Numbered from the stretch's first letter, positions 51,426 to 61,326 are shown. The stretch: DNA of 64,000 nucleotides from Flavobacterium croceum DSM 17960 (GCF_002917885.1 NZ_PQNY01000001.1:186001-250000), one strand, 5' to 3'. The notes: generated from the sequence alone by a model not told the origin. Numbers and translations: made by a program.

Positions 51426-52742
51426 ATGGATTTAAAAGAAAAATTAGTATCGTCTTTCATGGCTTTTGAAGAACAAATCGATGTAACATCACAGTTGCAC
51501 GATGTTCGAACATTAGCCATTAGAAACTTTGAAAATAAAGGCTTTCCAACCAAAAAAGAAGAAGCGTGGAAGTACACGTCGTTGAACGCTATTTTAAAAA
51601 ACGATTTTACGGTATTCCCAAAAAACGAAAATGCAGTAGAATTTAAAGATGTAAAAAAATACTTTTTACACGAAATAGACACTTATAAAGTAGTTTTTAT
51701 TGATGGTATTTTCAGTTCGTTTTTATCGTCTACAACACACGAGGGTTTAGACGTTTGCCTTATGTCTTCGGCACTTACAAAGCCAAAGTATAAAATGGTT
51801 ATTGACGAATATTATAATAAAATAGCCAGCAAAGAAGAAACATTAACCACACTCAATACTGCTTTTGCAACAGAAGGAGCGTATATTAATATTCCAAAAA
51901 GTAAAATTGTAGAAAAACCTATAGAGATTATCTATTTTTCTACCGGAATAGAAAACGCACTAATGTTGCAACCTAGAAATCTTATTATTGTTGGTGAAAA
52001 TGCACATGTTCAAATTATTGAAAGACATCAAGGGTTGCACGAAAATGCAGTTTTAACCAATGCTGTAACTGAGGTTTTTGCCAAAAAAAGAGCCATTGTA
52101 GATTATTACAAAATTCAAAATGATTTACCGTCGGCAAATTTAATAGACAACACGTATATTTCTCAAAAACAAGAAAGTAGAGTATCGGTTCACACGTTTT
52201 CTTTTGGTGGAAATATGACGCGAAACAATTTGAATTTTTACCATTTTGGCGAAAGAATAGACTCTACATTAAAAGGAATTACAATAATTGGAGATAAACA
52301 ACACGTAGATCATTACACACTTGTGCATCATGCTACACCTAATTGTGAAAGCCATCAAAATTACAAATGTATTGTAAACGATAATGCTACAGGAGTTTTT
52401 AATGGTAAAATATATGTAGATAAAGAAGCTCAAAAAACCAACGCATTCCAGCAAAACAACAATATACTTTTAAGCGATAAAGCCACTGTAAATGCGAAAC
52501 CCCAACTAGAAATTTTTGCCGACGATGTAAAATGTTCACACGGTTGTACCATAGGACAATTAGACGAAAGCGCAATGTTTTATATGCAACAGCGTGGTAT
52601 TCCAAAACAAGAAGCCAAAGCATTATTAATGTTTGCATTTTGTAACGAAGCCATAGAAAGCATTAAAATAGCCGAATTAAAACAACGCATTACCAAAATT
52701 ATAGCCAATAAATTGGGTGTTAATTTAGGGTTTGATTTGTAG
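51426..52742 (+). CDS. sufD: Fe-S cluster assembly protein SufD
   Basis: This 438-residue protein has the SufD core: NEGFPTKKEEAWKYTSL-like ENKGFPTKKEEAWKYTSL (residues ~37-54), a beta-helix with LVHHATPNCESHQNYKC, and the C-terminal ADDVKCSHGCTIGQLDESAMFYMQQRGI (start of motif). With SufB and SufC it forms the scaffold. It is last in the operon. Confidence 0.96.
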   Translation: MDLKEKLVSSFMAFEEQIDVTSQLHDVRTLAIRNFENKGFPTKKEEAWKYTSLNAILKNDFTVFPKNENAVEFKDVKKYFLHEIDTYKVVFIDGIFSSFLSSTTHEGLDVCLMSSALTKPKYKMVIDEYYNKIASKEETLTTLNTAFATEGAYINIPKSKIVEKPIEIIYFSTGIENALMLQPRNLIIVGENAHVQIIERHQGLHENAVLTNAVTEVFAKKRAIVDYYKIQNDLPSANLIDNTYISQKQESRVSVHTFSFGGNMTRNNLNFYHFGERIDSTLKGITIIGDKQHVDHYTLVHHATPNCESHQNYKCIVNDNATGVFNGKIYVDKEAQKTNAFQQNNNILLSDKATVNAKPQLEIFADDVKCSHGCTIGQLDESAMFYMQQRGIPKQEAKALLMFAFCNEAIESIKIAELKQRITKIIANKLGVNLGFDL

Positions 52743-52778
52743 AAACAAACTATATTTTTTAAATCTTTTTTTAATTTC

Positions 52779-52786
52779 TATATTTG
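52779..52786 (+). promoter_or_regulatory. Flavobacterial -7 promoter box for lpxH
   Basis: TATATTTG, a perfect TAnnTTTG, 19 bp before the TTG start of lpxH at 52806, which supports that start. Confidence 0.75.
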
Positions 52787-52805
52787 AAATAAAATTAGTC
52801 ATTTC

Positions 52806-53552
52806 TTGAAAACAAAAATATATTTTGCTTCCGATCAACATCTTGGGGCACCTACTCACGAGGCAAGTTTTCCTAGAGAACAACTATTTGTGTCTTGGCT
52901 CGATACCATAAAGCACGATGCAGAAGCTATATTTTTGCTTGGTGATTTATTTGATTTTTGGTTTGAATACCAAACCGTTGTTCCAAAAGGTTTTGTGCGT
53001 GTTTTGGGTAAACTAGCCGAGATAAGAGATAGCGGTATACCTATTTATTTTTTTGTAGGTAATCATGATTTATGGATGAATGATTATTTTGAAAAAGAAT
53101 TAAATATTCCTGTTTACAGAGATAACAAAGAATTTACATTTTACAACAAAACTTTTTTGATAGGGCATGGCGACGGAAAAGGGCCAGGAGATTTGGGCTA
53201 TAAACGTATGAAAAAAGTATTTGTTCACCCGTTTTCAAAATGGTTATACCGCTGGTTACATCCCGATATAGGCGTAAAACTAGCTCAATACTTATCGGTA
53301 AAAAACAAATTAATTTCGGGTGAAGCCGATGTAAAATACTTAGGAGAAGATAAAGAGTGGTTGGTACACTATTGCAAGCGAAAACTACAAACCAAGCATT
53401 ATGATTACTTTGTTTTTGGACACAGGCATTTACCTATGAGTTTAGCAGTAGGTACAAACGCAACTTATATTAATTTAGGAGATTGGGTAAGTTATTTTAC
53501 GTATGGTGTTTTTGATGGAGAAAAATTTGATTTAGAAACTTTTAAAAAATAA
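52806..53552 (+). CDS. lpxH: UDP-2,3-diacylglucosamine diphosphatase (LpxH-like)
   Basis: This 248-residue calcineurin-fold enzyme of lipid A synthesis has metal-binding motifs SDQHLG, LGDLFDFWFEY, VGNHD, GHGDG and FGHRHLP. It cleaves UDP from UDP-diacylglucosamine to give lipid X. It starts at TTG 52806 (MKTKIYFAS). The gene after it is convergent (2-bp gap). Confidence 0.92.
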   Translation: MKTKIYFASDQHLGAPTHEASFPREQLFVSWLDTIKHDAEAIFLLGDLFDFWFEYQTVVPKGFVRVLGKLAEIRDSGIPIYFFVGNHDLWMNDYFEKELNIPVYRDNKEFTFYNKTFLIGHGDGKGPGDLGYKRMKKVFVHPFSKWLYRWLHPDIGVKLAQYLSVKNKLISGEADVKYLGEDKEWLVHYCKRKLQTKHYDYFVFGHRHLPMSLAVGTNATYINLGDWVSYFTYGVFDGEKFDLETFKK

Positions 53553-53554
53553 TT

Positions 53555-54700
53555 TTATTCCAATTTTTTATAACAAATTTGCATAATCGTGCCCTTATCA
53601 ACTTCAGAATGGAGTACTTTTACGGTGCCTTTATGGTAAGACTCTACAATTCTTTTTGTTAAAGATAACCCTAAGCCCCAACCTCTTTTTTTTGTAGTAA
53701 AACCTGGTTCAAAAACGCGTTTAAATTGATTTTTTGGAATACCTTTTCCAGTGTCTGAAACATTAATTTTTACTGTATGATGGTCTTCGATAATTTTTAC
53801 CGATAATTTACCAGCACCTTTCATGGCATCAATAGCATTTTTTATAAGATTTTCTATTGTCCAGCTTTGTAATTCCGGATTTATAAGTGCATATACAGCG
53901 TGTTTTGGACTCTCAAAATCAAATTCAATTTGACTTGAAAATCGAGATTTTAAATAATCAAAAGATTGTTTTGTTTCTGCAATTATATCATATTTTTCAA
54001 GCAAAGGTTCCGAACCAATTTTTGAAAATCTGTTGGCAATCGTTTGCAATCGTTGTATATCTTTTTCTATTTCGGTAATGATGCCAGCGTCTATTTCTTC
54101 GGCTTTCATAATTTCGAGCCATCCAATTAGAGATGATAAAGGGGTTCCTATTTGATGTGCCGTTTCTTTTGCCATTCCTGCCCACAATTTGTTTTGTGTT
54201 GCCATTTTATTGCTTGTATAAAAATTATAAACAACAGCGGCAAATAGTATAATGATGAGCAATAGCGCAATAGGGTAGTATTTTAGTTTGTTTAATAAAT
54301 CGGAATCGCCGTAATACAACAAATAATTTTGATTGTCGCCAGCATGCATTACAATAGGATCGTTTTGACTTTTTAAATGCTCCAACATTACCTTGAGTTT
54401 CGCAGGATTTTTCTGTACAGCCTCTTCTACATTTAAGGTATTTATTACCGAGTCTTTATCGGTAACGATAATGGGTATATTGGCCGATTGAATAATTTCT
54501 AGAGGTAATGTAATATCGCTATCCAAATCGGCTTTATCTATTGTTTTTGTTGCCGTTGCCCAATGTTGCATTTTAATGCGCTCATCGGTTTTAAATATTT
54601 TGAAAAAAGCATAGGTGTTCCATACTATTAAAACCACTATAAAAAAAGAAGTCAAAATAATAATCCATCTAATGATATTTCTTTTTTCGTACAATTGCAT
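53555..54700 (-). CDS. Sensor histidine kinase (membrane)
   Basis: This 381-residue kinase has a first helix (IIRWIIILTSFFIVVLIVW), a periplasmic domain of ~100 residues, a second helix (IALLLIIILFAAVVYNFY), phosphoacceptor H182 in KETAHQIGTPLSS and an ATPase with NLIKNAIDAM, DTGKGIP and KKRGWGLGLSL. No response regulator gene is adjacent. It overlaps the HupE-like gene by 1 bp and ends the operon that starts at 58021. Confidence 0.93.
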   Translation of the reverse strand: MQLYEKRNIIRWIIILTSFFIVVLIVWNTYAFFKIFKTDERIKMQHWATATKTIDKADLDSDITLPLEIIQSANIPIIVTDKDSVINTLNVEEAVQKNPAKLKVMLEHLKSQNDPIVMHAGDNQNYLLYYGDSDLLNKLKYYPIALLLIIILFAAVVYNFYTSNKMATQNKLWAGMAKETAHQIGTPLSSLIGWLEIMKAEEIDAGIITEIEKDIQRLQTIANRFSKIGSEPLLEKYDIIAETKQSFDYLKSRFSSQIEFDFESPKHAVYALINPELQSWTIENLIKNAIDAMKGAGKLSVKIIEDHHTVKINVSDTGKGIPKNQFKRVFEPGFTTKKRGWGLGLSLTKRIVESYHKGTVKVLHSEVDKGTIMQICYKKLE

Positions 54701-55284
54701 TAGTAAAATTTTTCTAATAAAAGTGCAACGGTAACACCCATAACAAACGATGACAATGTTAGTGTAAAATCGCGTTTGTTAAACTTAAACAAGGTTTGCA
54801 TAATAAAAGCCAAAATAAGCACTGTAACAACAACTACTATTTGTGCAGCTTCTATACCCAAAGCAAATTCTAGCAATTTTGGTAATTTATCGATAGCTTC
54901 TCCAGAGAGTATTCCTTTAAAATAGGTAGAAAATCCAAAACCATGAATGAGCCCAAAAAACAAAGTGCTTATCCATATAAATATATCTTGTTTGTTTTTG
55001 GTGTTTTTTCCTTGATTTATTAAGTTGAATAATCCAGTAAGCAAAATAGTAGCCAAGATGAGAACTTCAATAATACTGCTTTTTATAATAAGTAAATCAA
55101 ATACAGCTAAAAGCAACGAAAGGGTATGTCCAAGTGTAAAGAGGCTTACTAGAGTAAGGAGTTTTTTCCAATGTTGAGCCGTATACGGTGCTGTTAAAAC
55201 AATTAAAAACAAAACATGGTCGTATCCGTGTAAATCCAATACATGATATAATCCTATTTGAAAGAAAACCCAAAATTCACTCAT
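54700..55284 (-). CDS. HupE/UreJ-family membrane protein
   Basis: This 194-residue protein has about six helices, with FQIGLYHVLDLHGYDHVLFLI at the start, FTLGHTLSLLLA, and LFFGLIHGFGFSTYF. The repeated histidines are those of HupE/UreJ_2 proteins, known as nickel permeases in hydrogenase and urease operons. No nickel enzyme is present here, so the substrate is open. It lies 2 bp after one histidine kinase and overlaps the next. Confidence 0.88.
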   Translation of the reverse strand: MSEFWVFFQIGLYHVLDLHGYDHVLFLIVLTAPYTAQHWKKLLTLVSLFTLGHTLSLLLAVFDLLIIKSSIIEVLILATILLTGLFNLINQGKNTKNKQDIFIWISTLFFGLIHGFGFSTYFKGILSGEAIDKLPKLLEFALGIEAAQIVVVVTVLILAFIMQTLFKFNKRDFTLTLSSFVMGVTVALLLEKFY

Positions 55285-55286
55285 TT

Positions 55287-56375
55287 TTATTTGGTTTTAA
55301 AAGGTAAAAGTATACTAAAAGTGGTGCCTTGATTTAGTTGTGTTACATAATGTATGTCACCCTGCATCAAAGTTATTAAATTGGAAACAATAGACAAGCC
55401 TAGTCCAGAACCTTCAATGTTTTTTTGGTTGTGTAGTTTGGTAAAACTATTATAAATATCGTTTTTATTGGTAATTTTCATTCCTATACCAGTATCTTCT
55501 ACTTCAAATAAAAGTTGTGCGGTGTCTTTTTGTTTTTCTATATTTTTTACCGAAAGTTTCACATAACCTTTACGTGTAAATTTTATACTATTGTCTAATA
55601 AATTGATAAGTATTTGTTGAAGCCTTACTTTATCTGTATAAATAAATTGAGGAAGCTGATTTTGTTCAAATTCAACAGTAAATTGCAAACCATTTTGGTT
55701 GGATTTTGGTGTAATAATACTTTGAATATGCTTGATAATATCTGATAAATTTTCCCAATTTTCATCTAGAGATATTTTCCCTAATTCTAATTTAGACAAG
55801 TCGAGTATATCGTCTATTAAGCCTTTTATTAAAGTATTTGTTTCTTTAAGCAACAATACGGCTTCTCTTTGACTGTTTGTTAATTCTGTTTTTTCCAACA
55901 TATTTATAAACCAAAGTGAAGCTCCTAGCGGTGTTTTTAAATCATGACCAACATTGGCCATAAATTTATTCTTAAACTCTTTTTCGGCTTGTAGCAGTTT
56001 GGTTTTTAATTCTTCTAAATGAAAGTTTAATACCGTTTCGTTTTTTTCTTGAGCTATATGCTGAAAATTTGTGTAATGCTCGGTAAAATCGTAAAGAATA
56101 AGTATAGGATTTTCACTTTCGGTATTGGTAAAAAACACATCAACACTTTTTTGAACATTTAAGTGTTCTATATGAATACAATAGAAAATTTGCTCACAAT
56201 TTTTGAGGCTCAATAAAGATTCTATAGAATAAAAAAACGGATGAAAATCGTAGATTTGACCAACTCCCGAAAGATTAAAAATTCTATTATCAGAATTTAA
56301 AATGTTGCCCAGAGTATCAATTTCTATAATTTGGGTTTTATTGAGCAGGTATTTTTCTCTAATTTTTTCAAACAT
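55287..56375 (-). CDS. Cytoplasmic sensor histidine kinase next to the GTPase
   Basis: This ~362-residue kinase has an N-terminal PAS-like domain without membrane helices (TQIIEIDTLGNILNSDNRIFNL), coiled linker, H144 in MANVGHDLKTPLGAS and an ATPase domain with NLLDNSIKF, EDTGIGM and GSGLGLSIV. It overlaps the GTPase gene by 8 bp, which suggests a functional pair. The ATG at 56375 is chosen; the frame could start at a TTG at 56381. Confidence 0.93.
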   Translation of the reverse strand: MFEKIREKYLLNKTQIIEIDTLGNILNSDNRIFNLSGVGQIYDFHPFFYSIESLLSLKNCEQIFYCIHIEHLNVQKSVDVFFTNTESENPILILYDFTEHYTNFQHIAQEKNETVLNFHLEELKTKLLQAEKEFKNKFMANVGHDLKTPLGASLWFINMLEKTELTNSQREAVLLLKETNTLIKGLIDDILDLSKLELGKISLDENWENLSDIIKHIQSIITPKSNQNGLQFTVEFEQNQLPQFIYTDKVRLQQILINLLDNSIKFTRKGYVKLSVKNIEKQKDTAQLLFEVEDTGIGMKITNKNDIYNSFTKLHNQKNIEGSGLGLSIVSNLITLMQGDIHYVTQLNQGTTFSILLPFKTK

Positions 56376-56862
56376 TATCAAGCAATTGTTGGGCTAAATT
56401 TTCAAAAACAGAAGATACTTCGTCGCCCGATTTAGCACTAGCAAAATAATCAATTTTTATTTGTAATGAATCAAACAAACGTTTTATTTCTTCGGGCTCA
56501 ATTAAATCGCTTTTATTGGCTACCGTTAGATATTTTGCTTTTGGATATTGCGTTGTAATAAAGTTAATTTCGCTAGTAATATGTTCATACGTTTGTGGGC
56601 GTGTGGGATCTACTACATATATAAACCCAGAAGTGCCAATAAGATAAGAGGCTCTCACTTTTTTTATGTCGTCTTTACCTTCTATATCCCAAATAATAAG
56701 AGTAATAGATTTTTGATTAAGTTGGATCTCTTTTTTTACTATATGAACCCCAATGGTAACCATGTAATTATCTGTAAACGTGTTTTGTACATAGCGTCTT
56801 ACCAAAGAAGATTTGCCTACTCCGAAATGTCCTATTAGAACAATTTTTTTGGAATTATTCAT
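56368..56862 (-). CDS. Small Ras/Rab-like GTPase
   Basis: This 164-residue GTPase has all G boxes: G1 GHFGVGKSS (11-19), G2 threonine T36, G3 WDIEGKD (58-64), G4 NKSD (116-119) and G5 SAK (142-144). In G3 the residue after Gly is Lys where Ras has the catalytic Gln, so intrinsic hydrolysis may be slow and depend on a partner. It overlaps a roadblock-like gene (56855) by 8 bp and the kinase gene by 8 bp. It resembles MglA/Rab-type switches used for polarity or signalling in bacteria. Confidence 0.92.
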   Translation of the reverse strand: MNNSKKIVLIGHFGVGKSSLVRRYVQNTFTDNYMVTIGVHIVKKEIQLNQKSITLIIWDIEGKDDIKKVRASYLIGTSGFIYVVDPTRPQTYEHITSEINFITTQYPKAKYLTVANKSDLIEPEEIKRLFDSLQIKIDYFASAKSGDEVSSVFENLAQQLLDNV

Positions 56863-57652
56863 TTGCCAATAATGTCTTTAATTGTAAAGATAATTCTTCT
56901 TTAGTTGTGGTTTCTGATATTGGATTTTTTTGAGCAAAATCAAACAATTTGTTTTCTAGTTCATTTTTTACACTAGTATTCAATTCGCCCGAAATAACAA
57001 CCGCTATATAATACGATGTAAAATTTTGAATATAAATTTCCGAGAGTTCATACTGTATGGACTCAAGGCTTTGTTGCCCGTTTATAAAGGCATCTTCAAC
57101 AAAACTTTTAATCGCTGTAAGCATACCTGCAATCATGTCTTCATCTATACTTTCGCTATTGGAAGCGCTTGCAATAAGTAGTCCAGATCCTTTTTCTATA
57201 ACAAATATTTGTTCTAGTTTGGCTTTGTTTATTTCGCTTAAAATAATTTCTTGTTCAGAAACACCACTAAAGAAAGCTTTTATTTTACGTTGCCATTTTT
57301 GTATCGAAAAAGTGTCTTGTACTTGACTATTAATTTTTTCTGTAAGCTGATTTATTTCTTGTTGAATATATTTTTTAATCATCTTACCAATAATAGGAAA
57401 AAGAGCCTCTACCACTTTATCTTGCGATTTGGTAAGCGCATCGGCTATAGTAGGCCCGAGTTTTGTTGGAATTTCTTCTACAAAAACATCTAGCTTTTTG
57501 TCTATAATTGGGTTTACTTTTTCTGAAAGTTTTTCGGGAGTTTGTATCGTTTGATCTAGCGATTCTAATTTATGCAAAATTTTTTGCGCAAAATCTCTGT
57601 CCTCATCAAGAAGAAGTTCTTTGAGCCTTTGCAATTTTTCAGAATCATTCAT
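56855..57652 (-). CDS. Roadblock/longin-like GTPase partner with helical N-terminus
   Basis: This 265-residue protein has a helical N-terminal half (LKELLLDEDRDFAQKILHKLESLDQ; KKYIQQEINQLTEKI) and a C-terminal domain (~145-235) reading EQIFVIEKGSGLLIASAS...DEDMIAGMLTAIKSFVEDAF, the pattern of roadblock/LC7 domains that act on small GTPases. The gene overlaps that of the Rab-like GTPase. It likely serves as its activating or anchoring partner, by analogy with MglB. Similar proteins are often mislabelled OmpA. Confidence 0.75.
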   Translation of the reverse strand: MNDSEKLQRLKELLLDEDRDFAQKILHKLESLDQTIQTPEKLSEKVNPIIDKKLDVFVEEIPTKLGPTIADALTKSQDKVVEALFPIIGKMIKKYIQQEINQLTEKINSQVQDTFSIQKWQRKIKAFFSGVSEQEIILSEINKAKLEQIFVIEKGSGLLIASASNSESIDEDMIAGMLTAIKSFVEDAFINGQQSLESIQYELSEIYIQNFTSYYIAVVISGELNTSVKNELENKLFDFAQKNPISETTTKEELSLQLKTLLANE

Positions 57653-57658
57653 GTAGAA

Positions 57659-58021
57659 TTAGTCTTTCATGATTTTTTCGCCAAGTGAAACCAAAAGTGT
57701 TCCCAACAAATTTCGGTCTACTTTTTTATGGTCAAGTTCGGCTGTTTTTTCATTAAATGCCTGTTCTACATCTGTAATACGAATATTCAAATCGGTAGAT
57801 AGATTATCTATAGTTGTAAGAAGTTCTTTGCGTGTGGCTTCAATAAAATTTTCTAGTTCTTCTTTGCGCTGTTCAACATGTTTTTTTAATGTATCAAACT
57901 CGTTATCAATTTGTTGGATATTTTCTCCAAAAATTAAGTTCTTGATAGCCTCAAGGCGTTGAGCCGATTCTAAACTTGTTACCGAAGAAACTTCTTTATC
58001 GTTTTGTTGATTTTTAGACAT
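57659..58021 (-). CDS. Coiled-coil protein at the head of the GTPase operon
   Basis: This is a 120-residue protein that is almost wholly helical and charged (EFDTLKKHVEQRKEELENFIEATRKELL, DLNIRITDVEQAFNEKTAELDHKK), with heptads from ~35 to 100. No signal peptide. It is 6 bp ahead of the roadblock-like gene. It probably acts as a structural or linker part of the GTPase complex. No named family is recognised. Confidence 0.75.
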   Translation of the reverse strand: MSKNQQNDKEVSSVTSLESAQRLEAIKNLIFGENIQQIDNEFDTLKKHVEQRKEELENFIEATRKELLTTIDNLSTDLNIRITDVEQAFNEKTAELDHKKVDRNLLGTLLVSLGEKIMKD

Positions 58022-58095
58022 TTTTTAGAAATTTGATAACTACAAAGATACAAAATAACATTTGCAGACACAAAAATCTTCGCAATCTGCACATT

Positions 58096-59106
58096 TTATT
58101 GTTTAGCTTCTTGCATAAATTCTTCGGCTTTGGTAACCATATTGTAACTTCCGCAAAAAAACGGAACTCTTTGATGCAGTTCTGTGGGTTGTATTTCCAT
58201 AATACGCATATAGCCATCAGAAGCTTTTCCGCCTGCTTGTTCTGCAATAAATGCCATCGGATTACATTCGTATAACAAACGCAATTTTCCTTTGGGCGAT
58301 TTTGAACTTGTAGGGTAAATATAAATACCACCTTTAATCATATTTCTATGCATATCTGATACCAAACTGCCAATATAGCGAGAAGTATAAGGTCTATCTT
58401 GTTCTTCTAGCTGGCAGTATTTAATATAATTTTTTACACCTTGCGGAAAATGCACATAATTTCCTTCGTTTATAGAATAGATTTTCCCATCTTTAGGATA
58501 TTGCATATTTGGGTGCGATAAATAGAAAGTTCCTATAGCAGGATTTAAAGTAAAACCATTTACGCCATGCCCTGTAGTATATACAAGCATGGTTGAGGTG
58601 CCATAAATAACATAGCCAGCCGCTACTTGGTTTATGCCAGGTTGTAAAAAATCTTCTAGAGTAACAGGTGTGCCCAAAGGGGTAACACGGCGGTAAACAG
58701 AAAATATAGTTCCAACAGAAACGTTTACATCAATATTTGAAGAGCCGTCTAGCGGATCCATAAGTACTACATATTTGTTATTATGACTATTATCGCTACC
58801 GGCCACAGTAATAAAATCATCGTTTTCTTCAGAGGCAATTCCGCAAACAATTTCTCGATTGATAAGTGTTTGGATAAAAATTTCGTTGGCATAAACATCA
58901 AGTTTTTGTTGGTCTTCTCCTTGTATGTTTTGATCACCAGCAGCACCAACTATATCTACTAATCCTGCTTTATTTACTTTGTAATTTACTACTTTGGCAG
59001 CAAGCCTTATAGAGTTGATAATTCTAGATAATTCTCCCGATGAGTATTGAAATGCAGTTTGATTTTCAATAATAAATTCGCCTAAGGTTTTGTTGCGTTC
59101 TTCCAT
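58096..59106 (-). CDS. fbp: Fructose-1,6-bisphosphatase, class I
   Basis: This 336-residue gluconeogenic enzyme has metal- and substrate-binding motifs [13 protein letters not shown] (EE pair), [25 protein letters not shown] and GGKASDG near the C-terminus. Length is normal for class I FBPase. It is on the same strand and 74 bp upstream of the GTPase operon, so readthrough is possible. Confidence 0.96.
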   Translation of the reverse strand: MEERNKTLGEFIIENQTAFQYSSGELSRIINSIRLAAKVVNYKVNKAGLVDIVGAAGDQNIQGEDQQKLDVYANEIFIQTLINREIVCGIASEENDDFITVAGSDNSHNNKYVVLMDPLDGSSNIDVNVSVGTIFSVYRRVTPLGTPVTLEDFLQPGINQVAAGYVIYGTSTMLVYTTGHGVNGFTLNPAIGTFYLSHPNMQYPKDGKIYSINEGNYVHFPQGVKNYIKYCQLEEQDRPYTSRYIGSLVSDMHRNMIKGGIYIYPTSSKSPKGKLRLLYECNPMAFIAEQAGGKASDGYMRIMEIQPTELHQRVPFFCGSYNMVTKAEEFMQEAKQ

Positions 59107-59210
59107 GATTACGAAAACGTTGTAGTTGTGTGCGCAAATATCGATTTTTTTATTGGATTACACCAATATAATGTGGTAAAAATTCTACTCTTTTTTGCTG
59201 TGCTAAATTG

Positions 59211-59218
59211 TATCTTTG
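59211..59218 (+). promoter_or_regulatory. Flavobacterial -7 promoter box for the M48 protease
   Basis: TATCTTTG, a perfect TAnnTTTG, 23 bp before the ATG at 59242 and so decides that start. Confidence 0.7.
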
Positions 59219-59241
59219 TATGTAATTTTAATACTAAAAAA

Positions 59242-60105
59242 ATGAAAGCAAAGTTTTTATATTCTATTTGTGTTGTAGCACTTTTATCGGTTACAAATTC
59301 TTTAGCACAAATTAATCTTGGAGATAAAATTTCGGGAGCCGTAGGTAACGGATTAAATTCTCTAATGTTTAGCGATGCTGATGCGGCAAAATTGGCTTCA
59401 GAAGGTATAAAAAAACTAGATTCTGCTCATGTTGTAGCAGGCCCAAAAGACGGTTACACACTGCGCTTGAATAGAGTATTTGCAAAACATAGTACAGAAA
59501 ACGGCTTAAAACTTAATTATAAAGTATACATTACCAAAGAAATAAATGCTTTTGCTTGTGCAGATGGTAGTGTTCGAGTATTTTCTGGGTTGATGGATAT
59601 TATGGATGATAACCAACTATTGGCAGTTATAGGTCATGAAATAGGTCATGTTGCCAATCACGATTCGCGCGATGCAATGAAAGCTGCCTATAGAAATGCA
59701 GCTTTGGCAGATGCAGTAGGTAGTGTAAGCACAAAAGTAGCAAGCATGACCGATGGTCAAATAGGTCAAATTGCCCAAGCCATGTTACAAAGTAAATACA
59801 GCCGTAAACAAGAAACAGAAGCCGACACGTTCTCGTATGATTTTATGAAAAAAAATGGGTATGATGTAAATGCTGTAGAATCGGCGTTTACTATTTTGTC
59901 GAGTTTGAGTGAAGGACAAAGTAGTGATATTCTTTCTCAAATGATGAGTTCTCACCCAGATTCTAAAGCAAGAGCAGAAGCTGCAAAAAAAAGAGCAGAG
60001 TCAGATGGATTATACAAACCATACAAACAAAAAGCATTTTCCAACAAAGCCACTTCAACAAAAGTAACAACACCTAAAAAAGCAACACCCAAAAAGAAAA
60101 AATAA
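59242..60105 (+). CDS. M48-family zinc metallopeptidase, exported
   Basis: This 287-residue protein has a signal peptide (MKAKFLYSICVVALLSVTNSLAQ) and the zinc motif H132EIGH136 with the second site in ETEADTFSYDFM. Its relatives (LoiP/BepA-like) act on outer-membrane proteins in the periplasm. It ends in a basic Lys/Thr/Pro tail (KVTTPKKATPKKKK). A frame starting at 59128 is open, but the promoter box lies inside that extension. Confidence 0.93.
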   Translation: MKAKFLYSICVVALLSVTNSLAQINLGDKISGAVGNGLNSLMFSDADAAKLASEGIKKLDSAHVVAGPKDGYTLRLNRVFAKHSTENGLKLNYKVYITKEINAFACADGSVRVFSGLMDIMDDNQLLAVIGHEIGHVANHDSRDAMKAAYRNAALADAVGSVSTKVASMTDGQIGQIAQAMLQSKYSRKQETEADTFSYDFMKKNGYDVNAVESAFTILSSLSEGQSSDILSQMMSSHPDSKARAEAAKKRAESDGLYKPYKQKAFSNKATSTKVTTPKKATPKKKK

Positions 60106-60129
60106 ACATCATACTTAACTATATATTTA

Positions 60130-60160
60130 CGCATCGATATTATTTCGGTGCGTTTTTTTT
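60130..60160 (+). terminator. Terminator after the M48 gene
   Basis: CGCATCG (60130-60136) and CGGTGCG (60146-60152) pair with one G-T, followed by eight T. From here to 60387 no feature is recognised. Confidence 0.85.
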
Positions 60161-60387
60161 GAGAAAACAGTACATAAAATTACTTTTTCTATAGTTCAAT
60201 GAAGTGTAAAATTTTTTCTGCTAAAAAAGTATCACTACAACTAGTTTTAGATTAAAACACAGTAGAAAAAAGAATAAAAATAGGTGTATTTTGTTACACA
60301 CAAACATAAAAATTTTCGTTAATTTTACCTCAAAACAAAAAACAGTACCCTTTTTAAGAGTAAAGATTTATAAATAAACAATCTACT

Positions 60388-61254
60388 ATGAAAGCAAACC
60401 TATCACCTATAATAGCTGGTACCATGAGTTGGGGTAAGGCAGATAAAAACCTTACCACCCAAGAAATGGCTCATTTAATAAAAATTTGTGCAGAAAACAA
60501 AATTACTACGTTTGACCTTGCAGATATTTACGGAAGTTATACCACAGAAGCCGAATTTGGTAAAGGTTTTACAGCTAGTAATGTACAAAGAGACAAAATA
60601 CAGCTTATATCAAAATGTGGGATTCAGCATACCGAAGGCAGAAACAATAAGGTGAAACATTACGACTATTCTAAAGAATATATTATTTGGAGTGTAGAAA
60701 ATAGTTTAAAAAACCTTCAAACAGAGTATTTAGATGTTTTACTGTTGCATAGACCAAGTCCGCTTATGGTAGCCGATGAAATTGCAGAAGCAGTAGAAAA
60801 ATTAAAAAAAGAAGGAAAAATAAAAGATTTTGGTGTCTCTAATTTCACATCGTCTCAAACCGAATTAATTCGTCAAAAAACTGCCGTAAATTTTAACCAA
60901 ATACAATTTTCTGCAACGCAATACCAAGCCATGACAGACGGAAGTATAGATTATATGCAACAACACCATATTACACCACTTTCATGGAATCCATTGGGAA
61001 CAGTATTTAGAGAAGACGTAGAACAAACCAGAAGGTTGAAAAAACTTTTGGTTGGATTGGTAGAAAAGTATGGAGTAGGTTCAGACACCATTTTGCTTGC
61101 ATGGATATTAAAACATCCTGCTAAAATAAAACCTGTTGCAGGAACTGTAAATATTGCTCGTATTCAGGCGCTTATGAAAGCAGTAGATTTACAAATGGAT
61201 ACACAAGATTGGTTTTCTATTTGGACAGAAAGCATGGGGCATAAAGTTCCTTAA
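60388..61254 (+). CDS. Aldo/keto reductase
   Basis: This 288-residue NADPH-dependent oxidoreductase has the family features: FDLADIYGSY with the catalytic tyrosine/aspartate, LISKCGI with the lysine, LLLHRPSPLM with the histidine, and the NADP-binding C-terminus (KPVAGTVNIARIQALMKA). The closest style is the YdhF-like group. The substrate cannot be told. It is single, with 72 bp to the next gene. Confidence 0.93.
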   Translation: MKANLSPIIAGTMSWGKADKNLTTQEMAHLIKICAENKITTFDLADIYGSYTTEAEFGKGFTASNVQRDKIQLISKCGIQHTEGRNNKVKHYDYSKEYIIWSVENSLKNLQTEYLDVLLLHRPSPLMVADEIAEAVEKLKKEGKIKDFGVSNFTSSQTELIRQKTAVNFNQIQFSATQYQAMTDGSIDYMQQHHITPLSWNPLGTVFREDVEQTRRLKKLLVGLVEKYGVGSDTILLAWILKHPAKIKPVAGTVNIARIQALMKAVDLQMDTQDWFSIWTESMGHKVP

Positions 61255-61326
61255 AAACATCAAAAATGTAAAGAATTGGGATAAACCTTGTCTCAATTCT
61301 TTGCCTTTTAACTGTCTTTTAAAGTC

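Noticed and set aside
55080..55284. HupE/UreJ protein as proof of hydrogenase or urease
   Set aside because: No hydrogenase, urease or nickel-chaperone gene is in the window; the family is also found alone in Bacteroidota.
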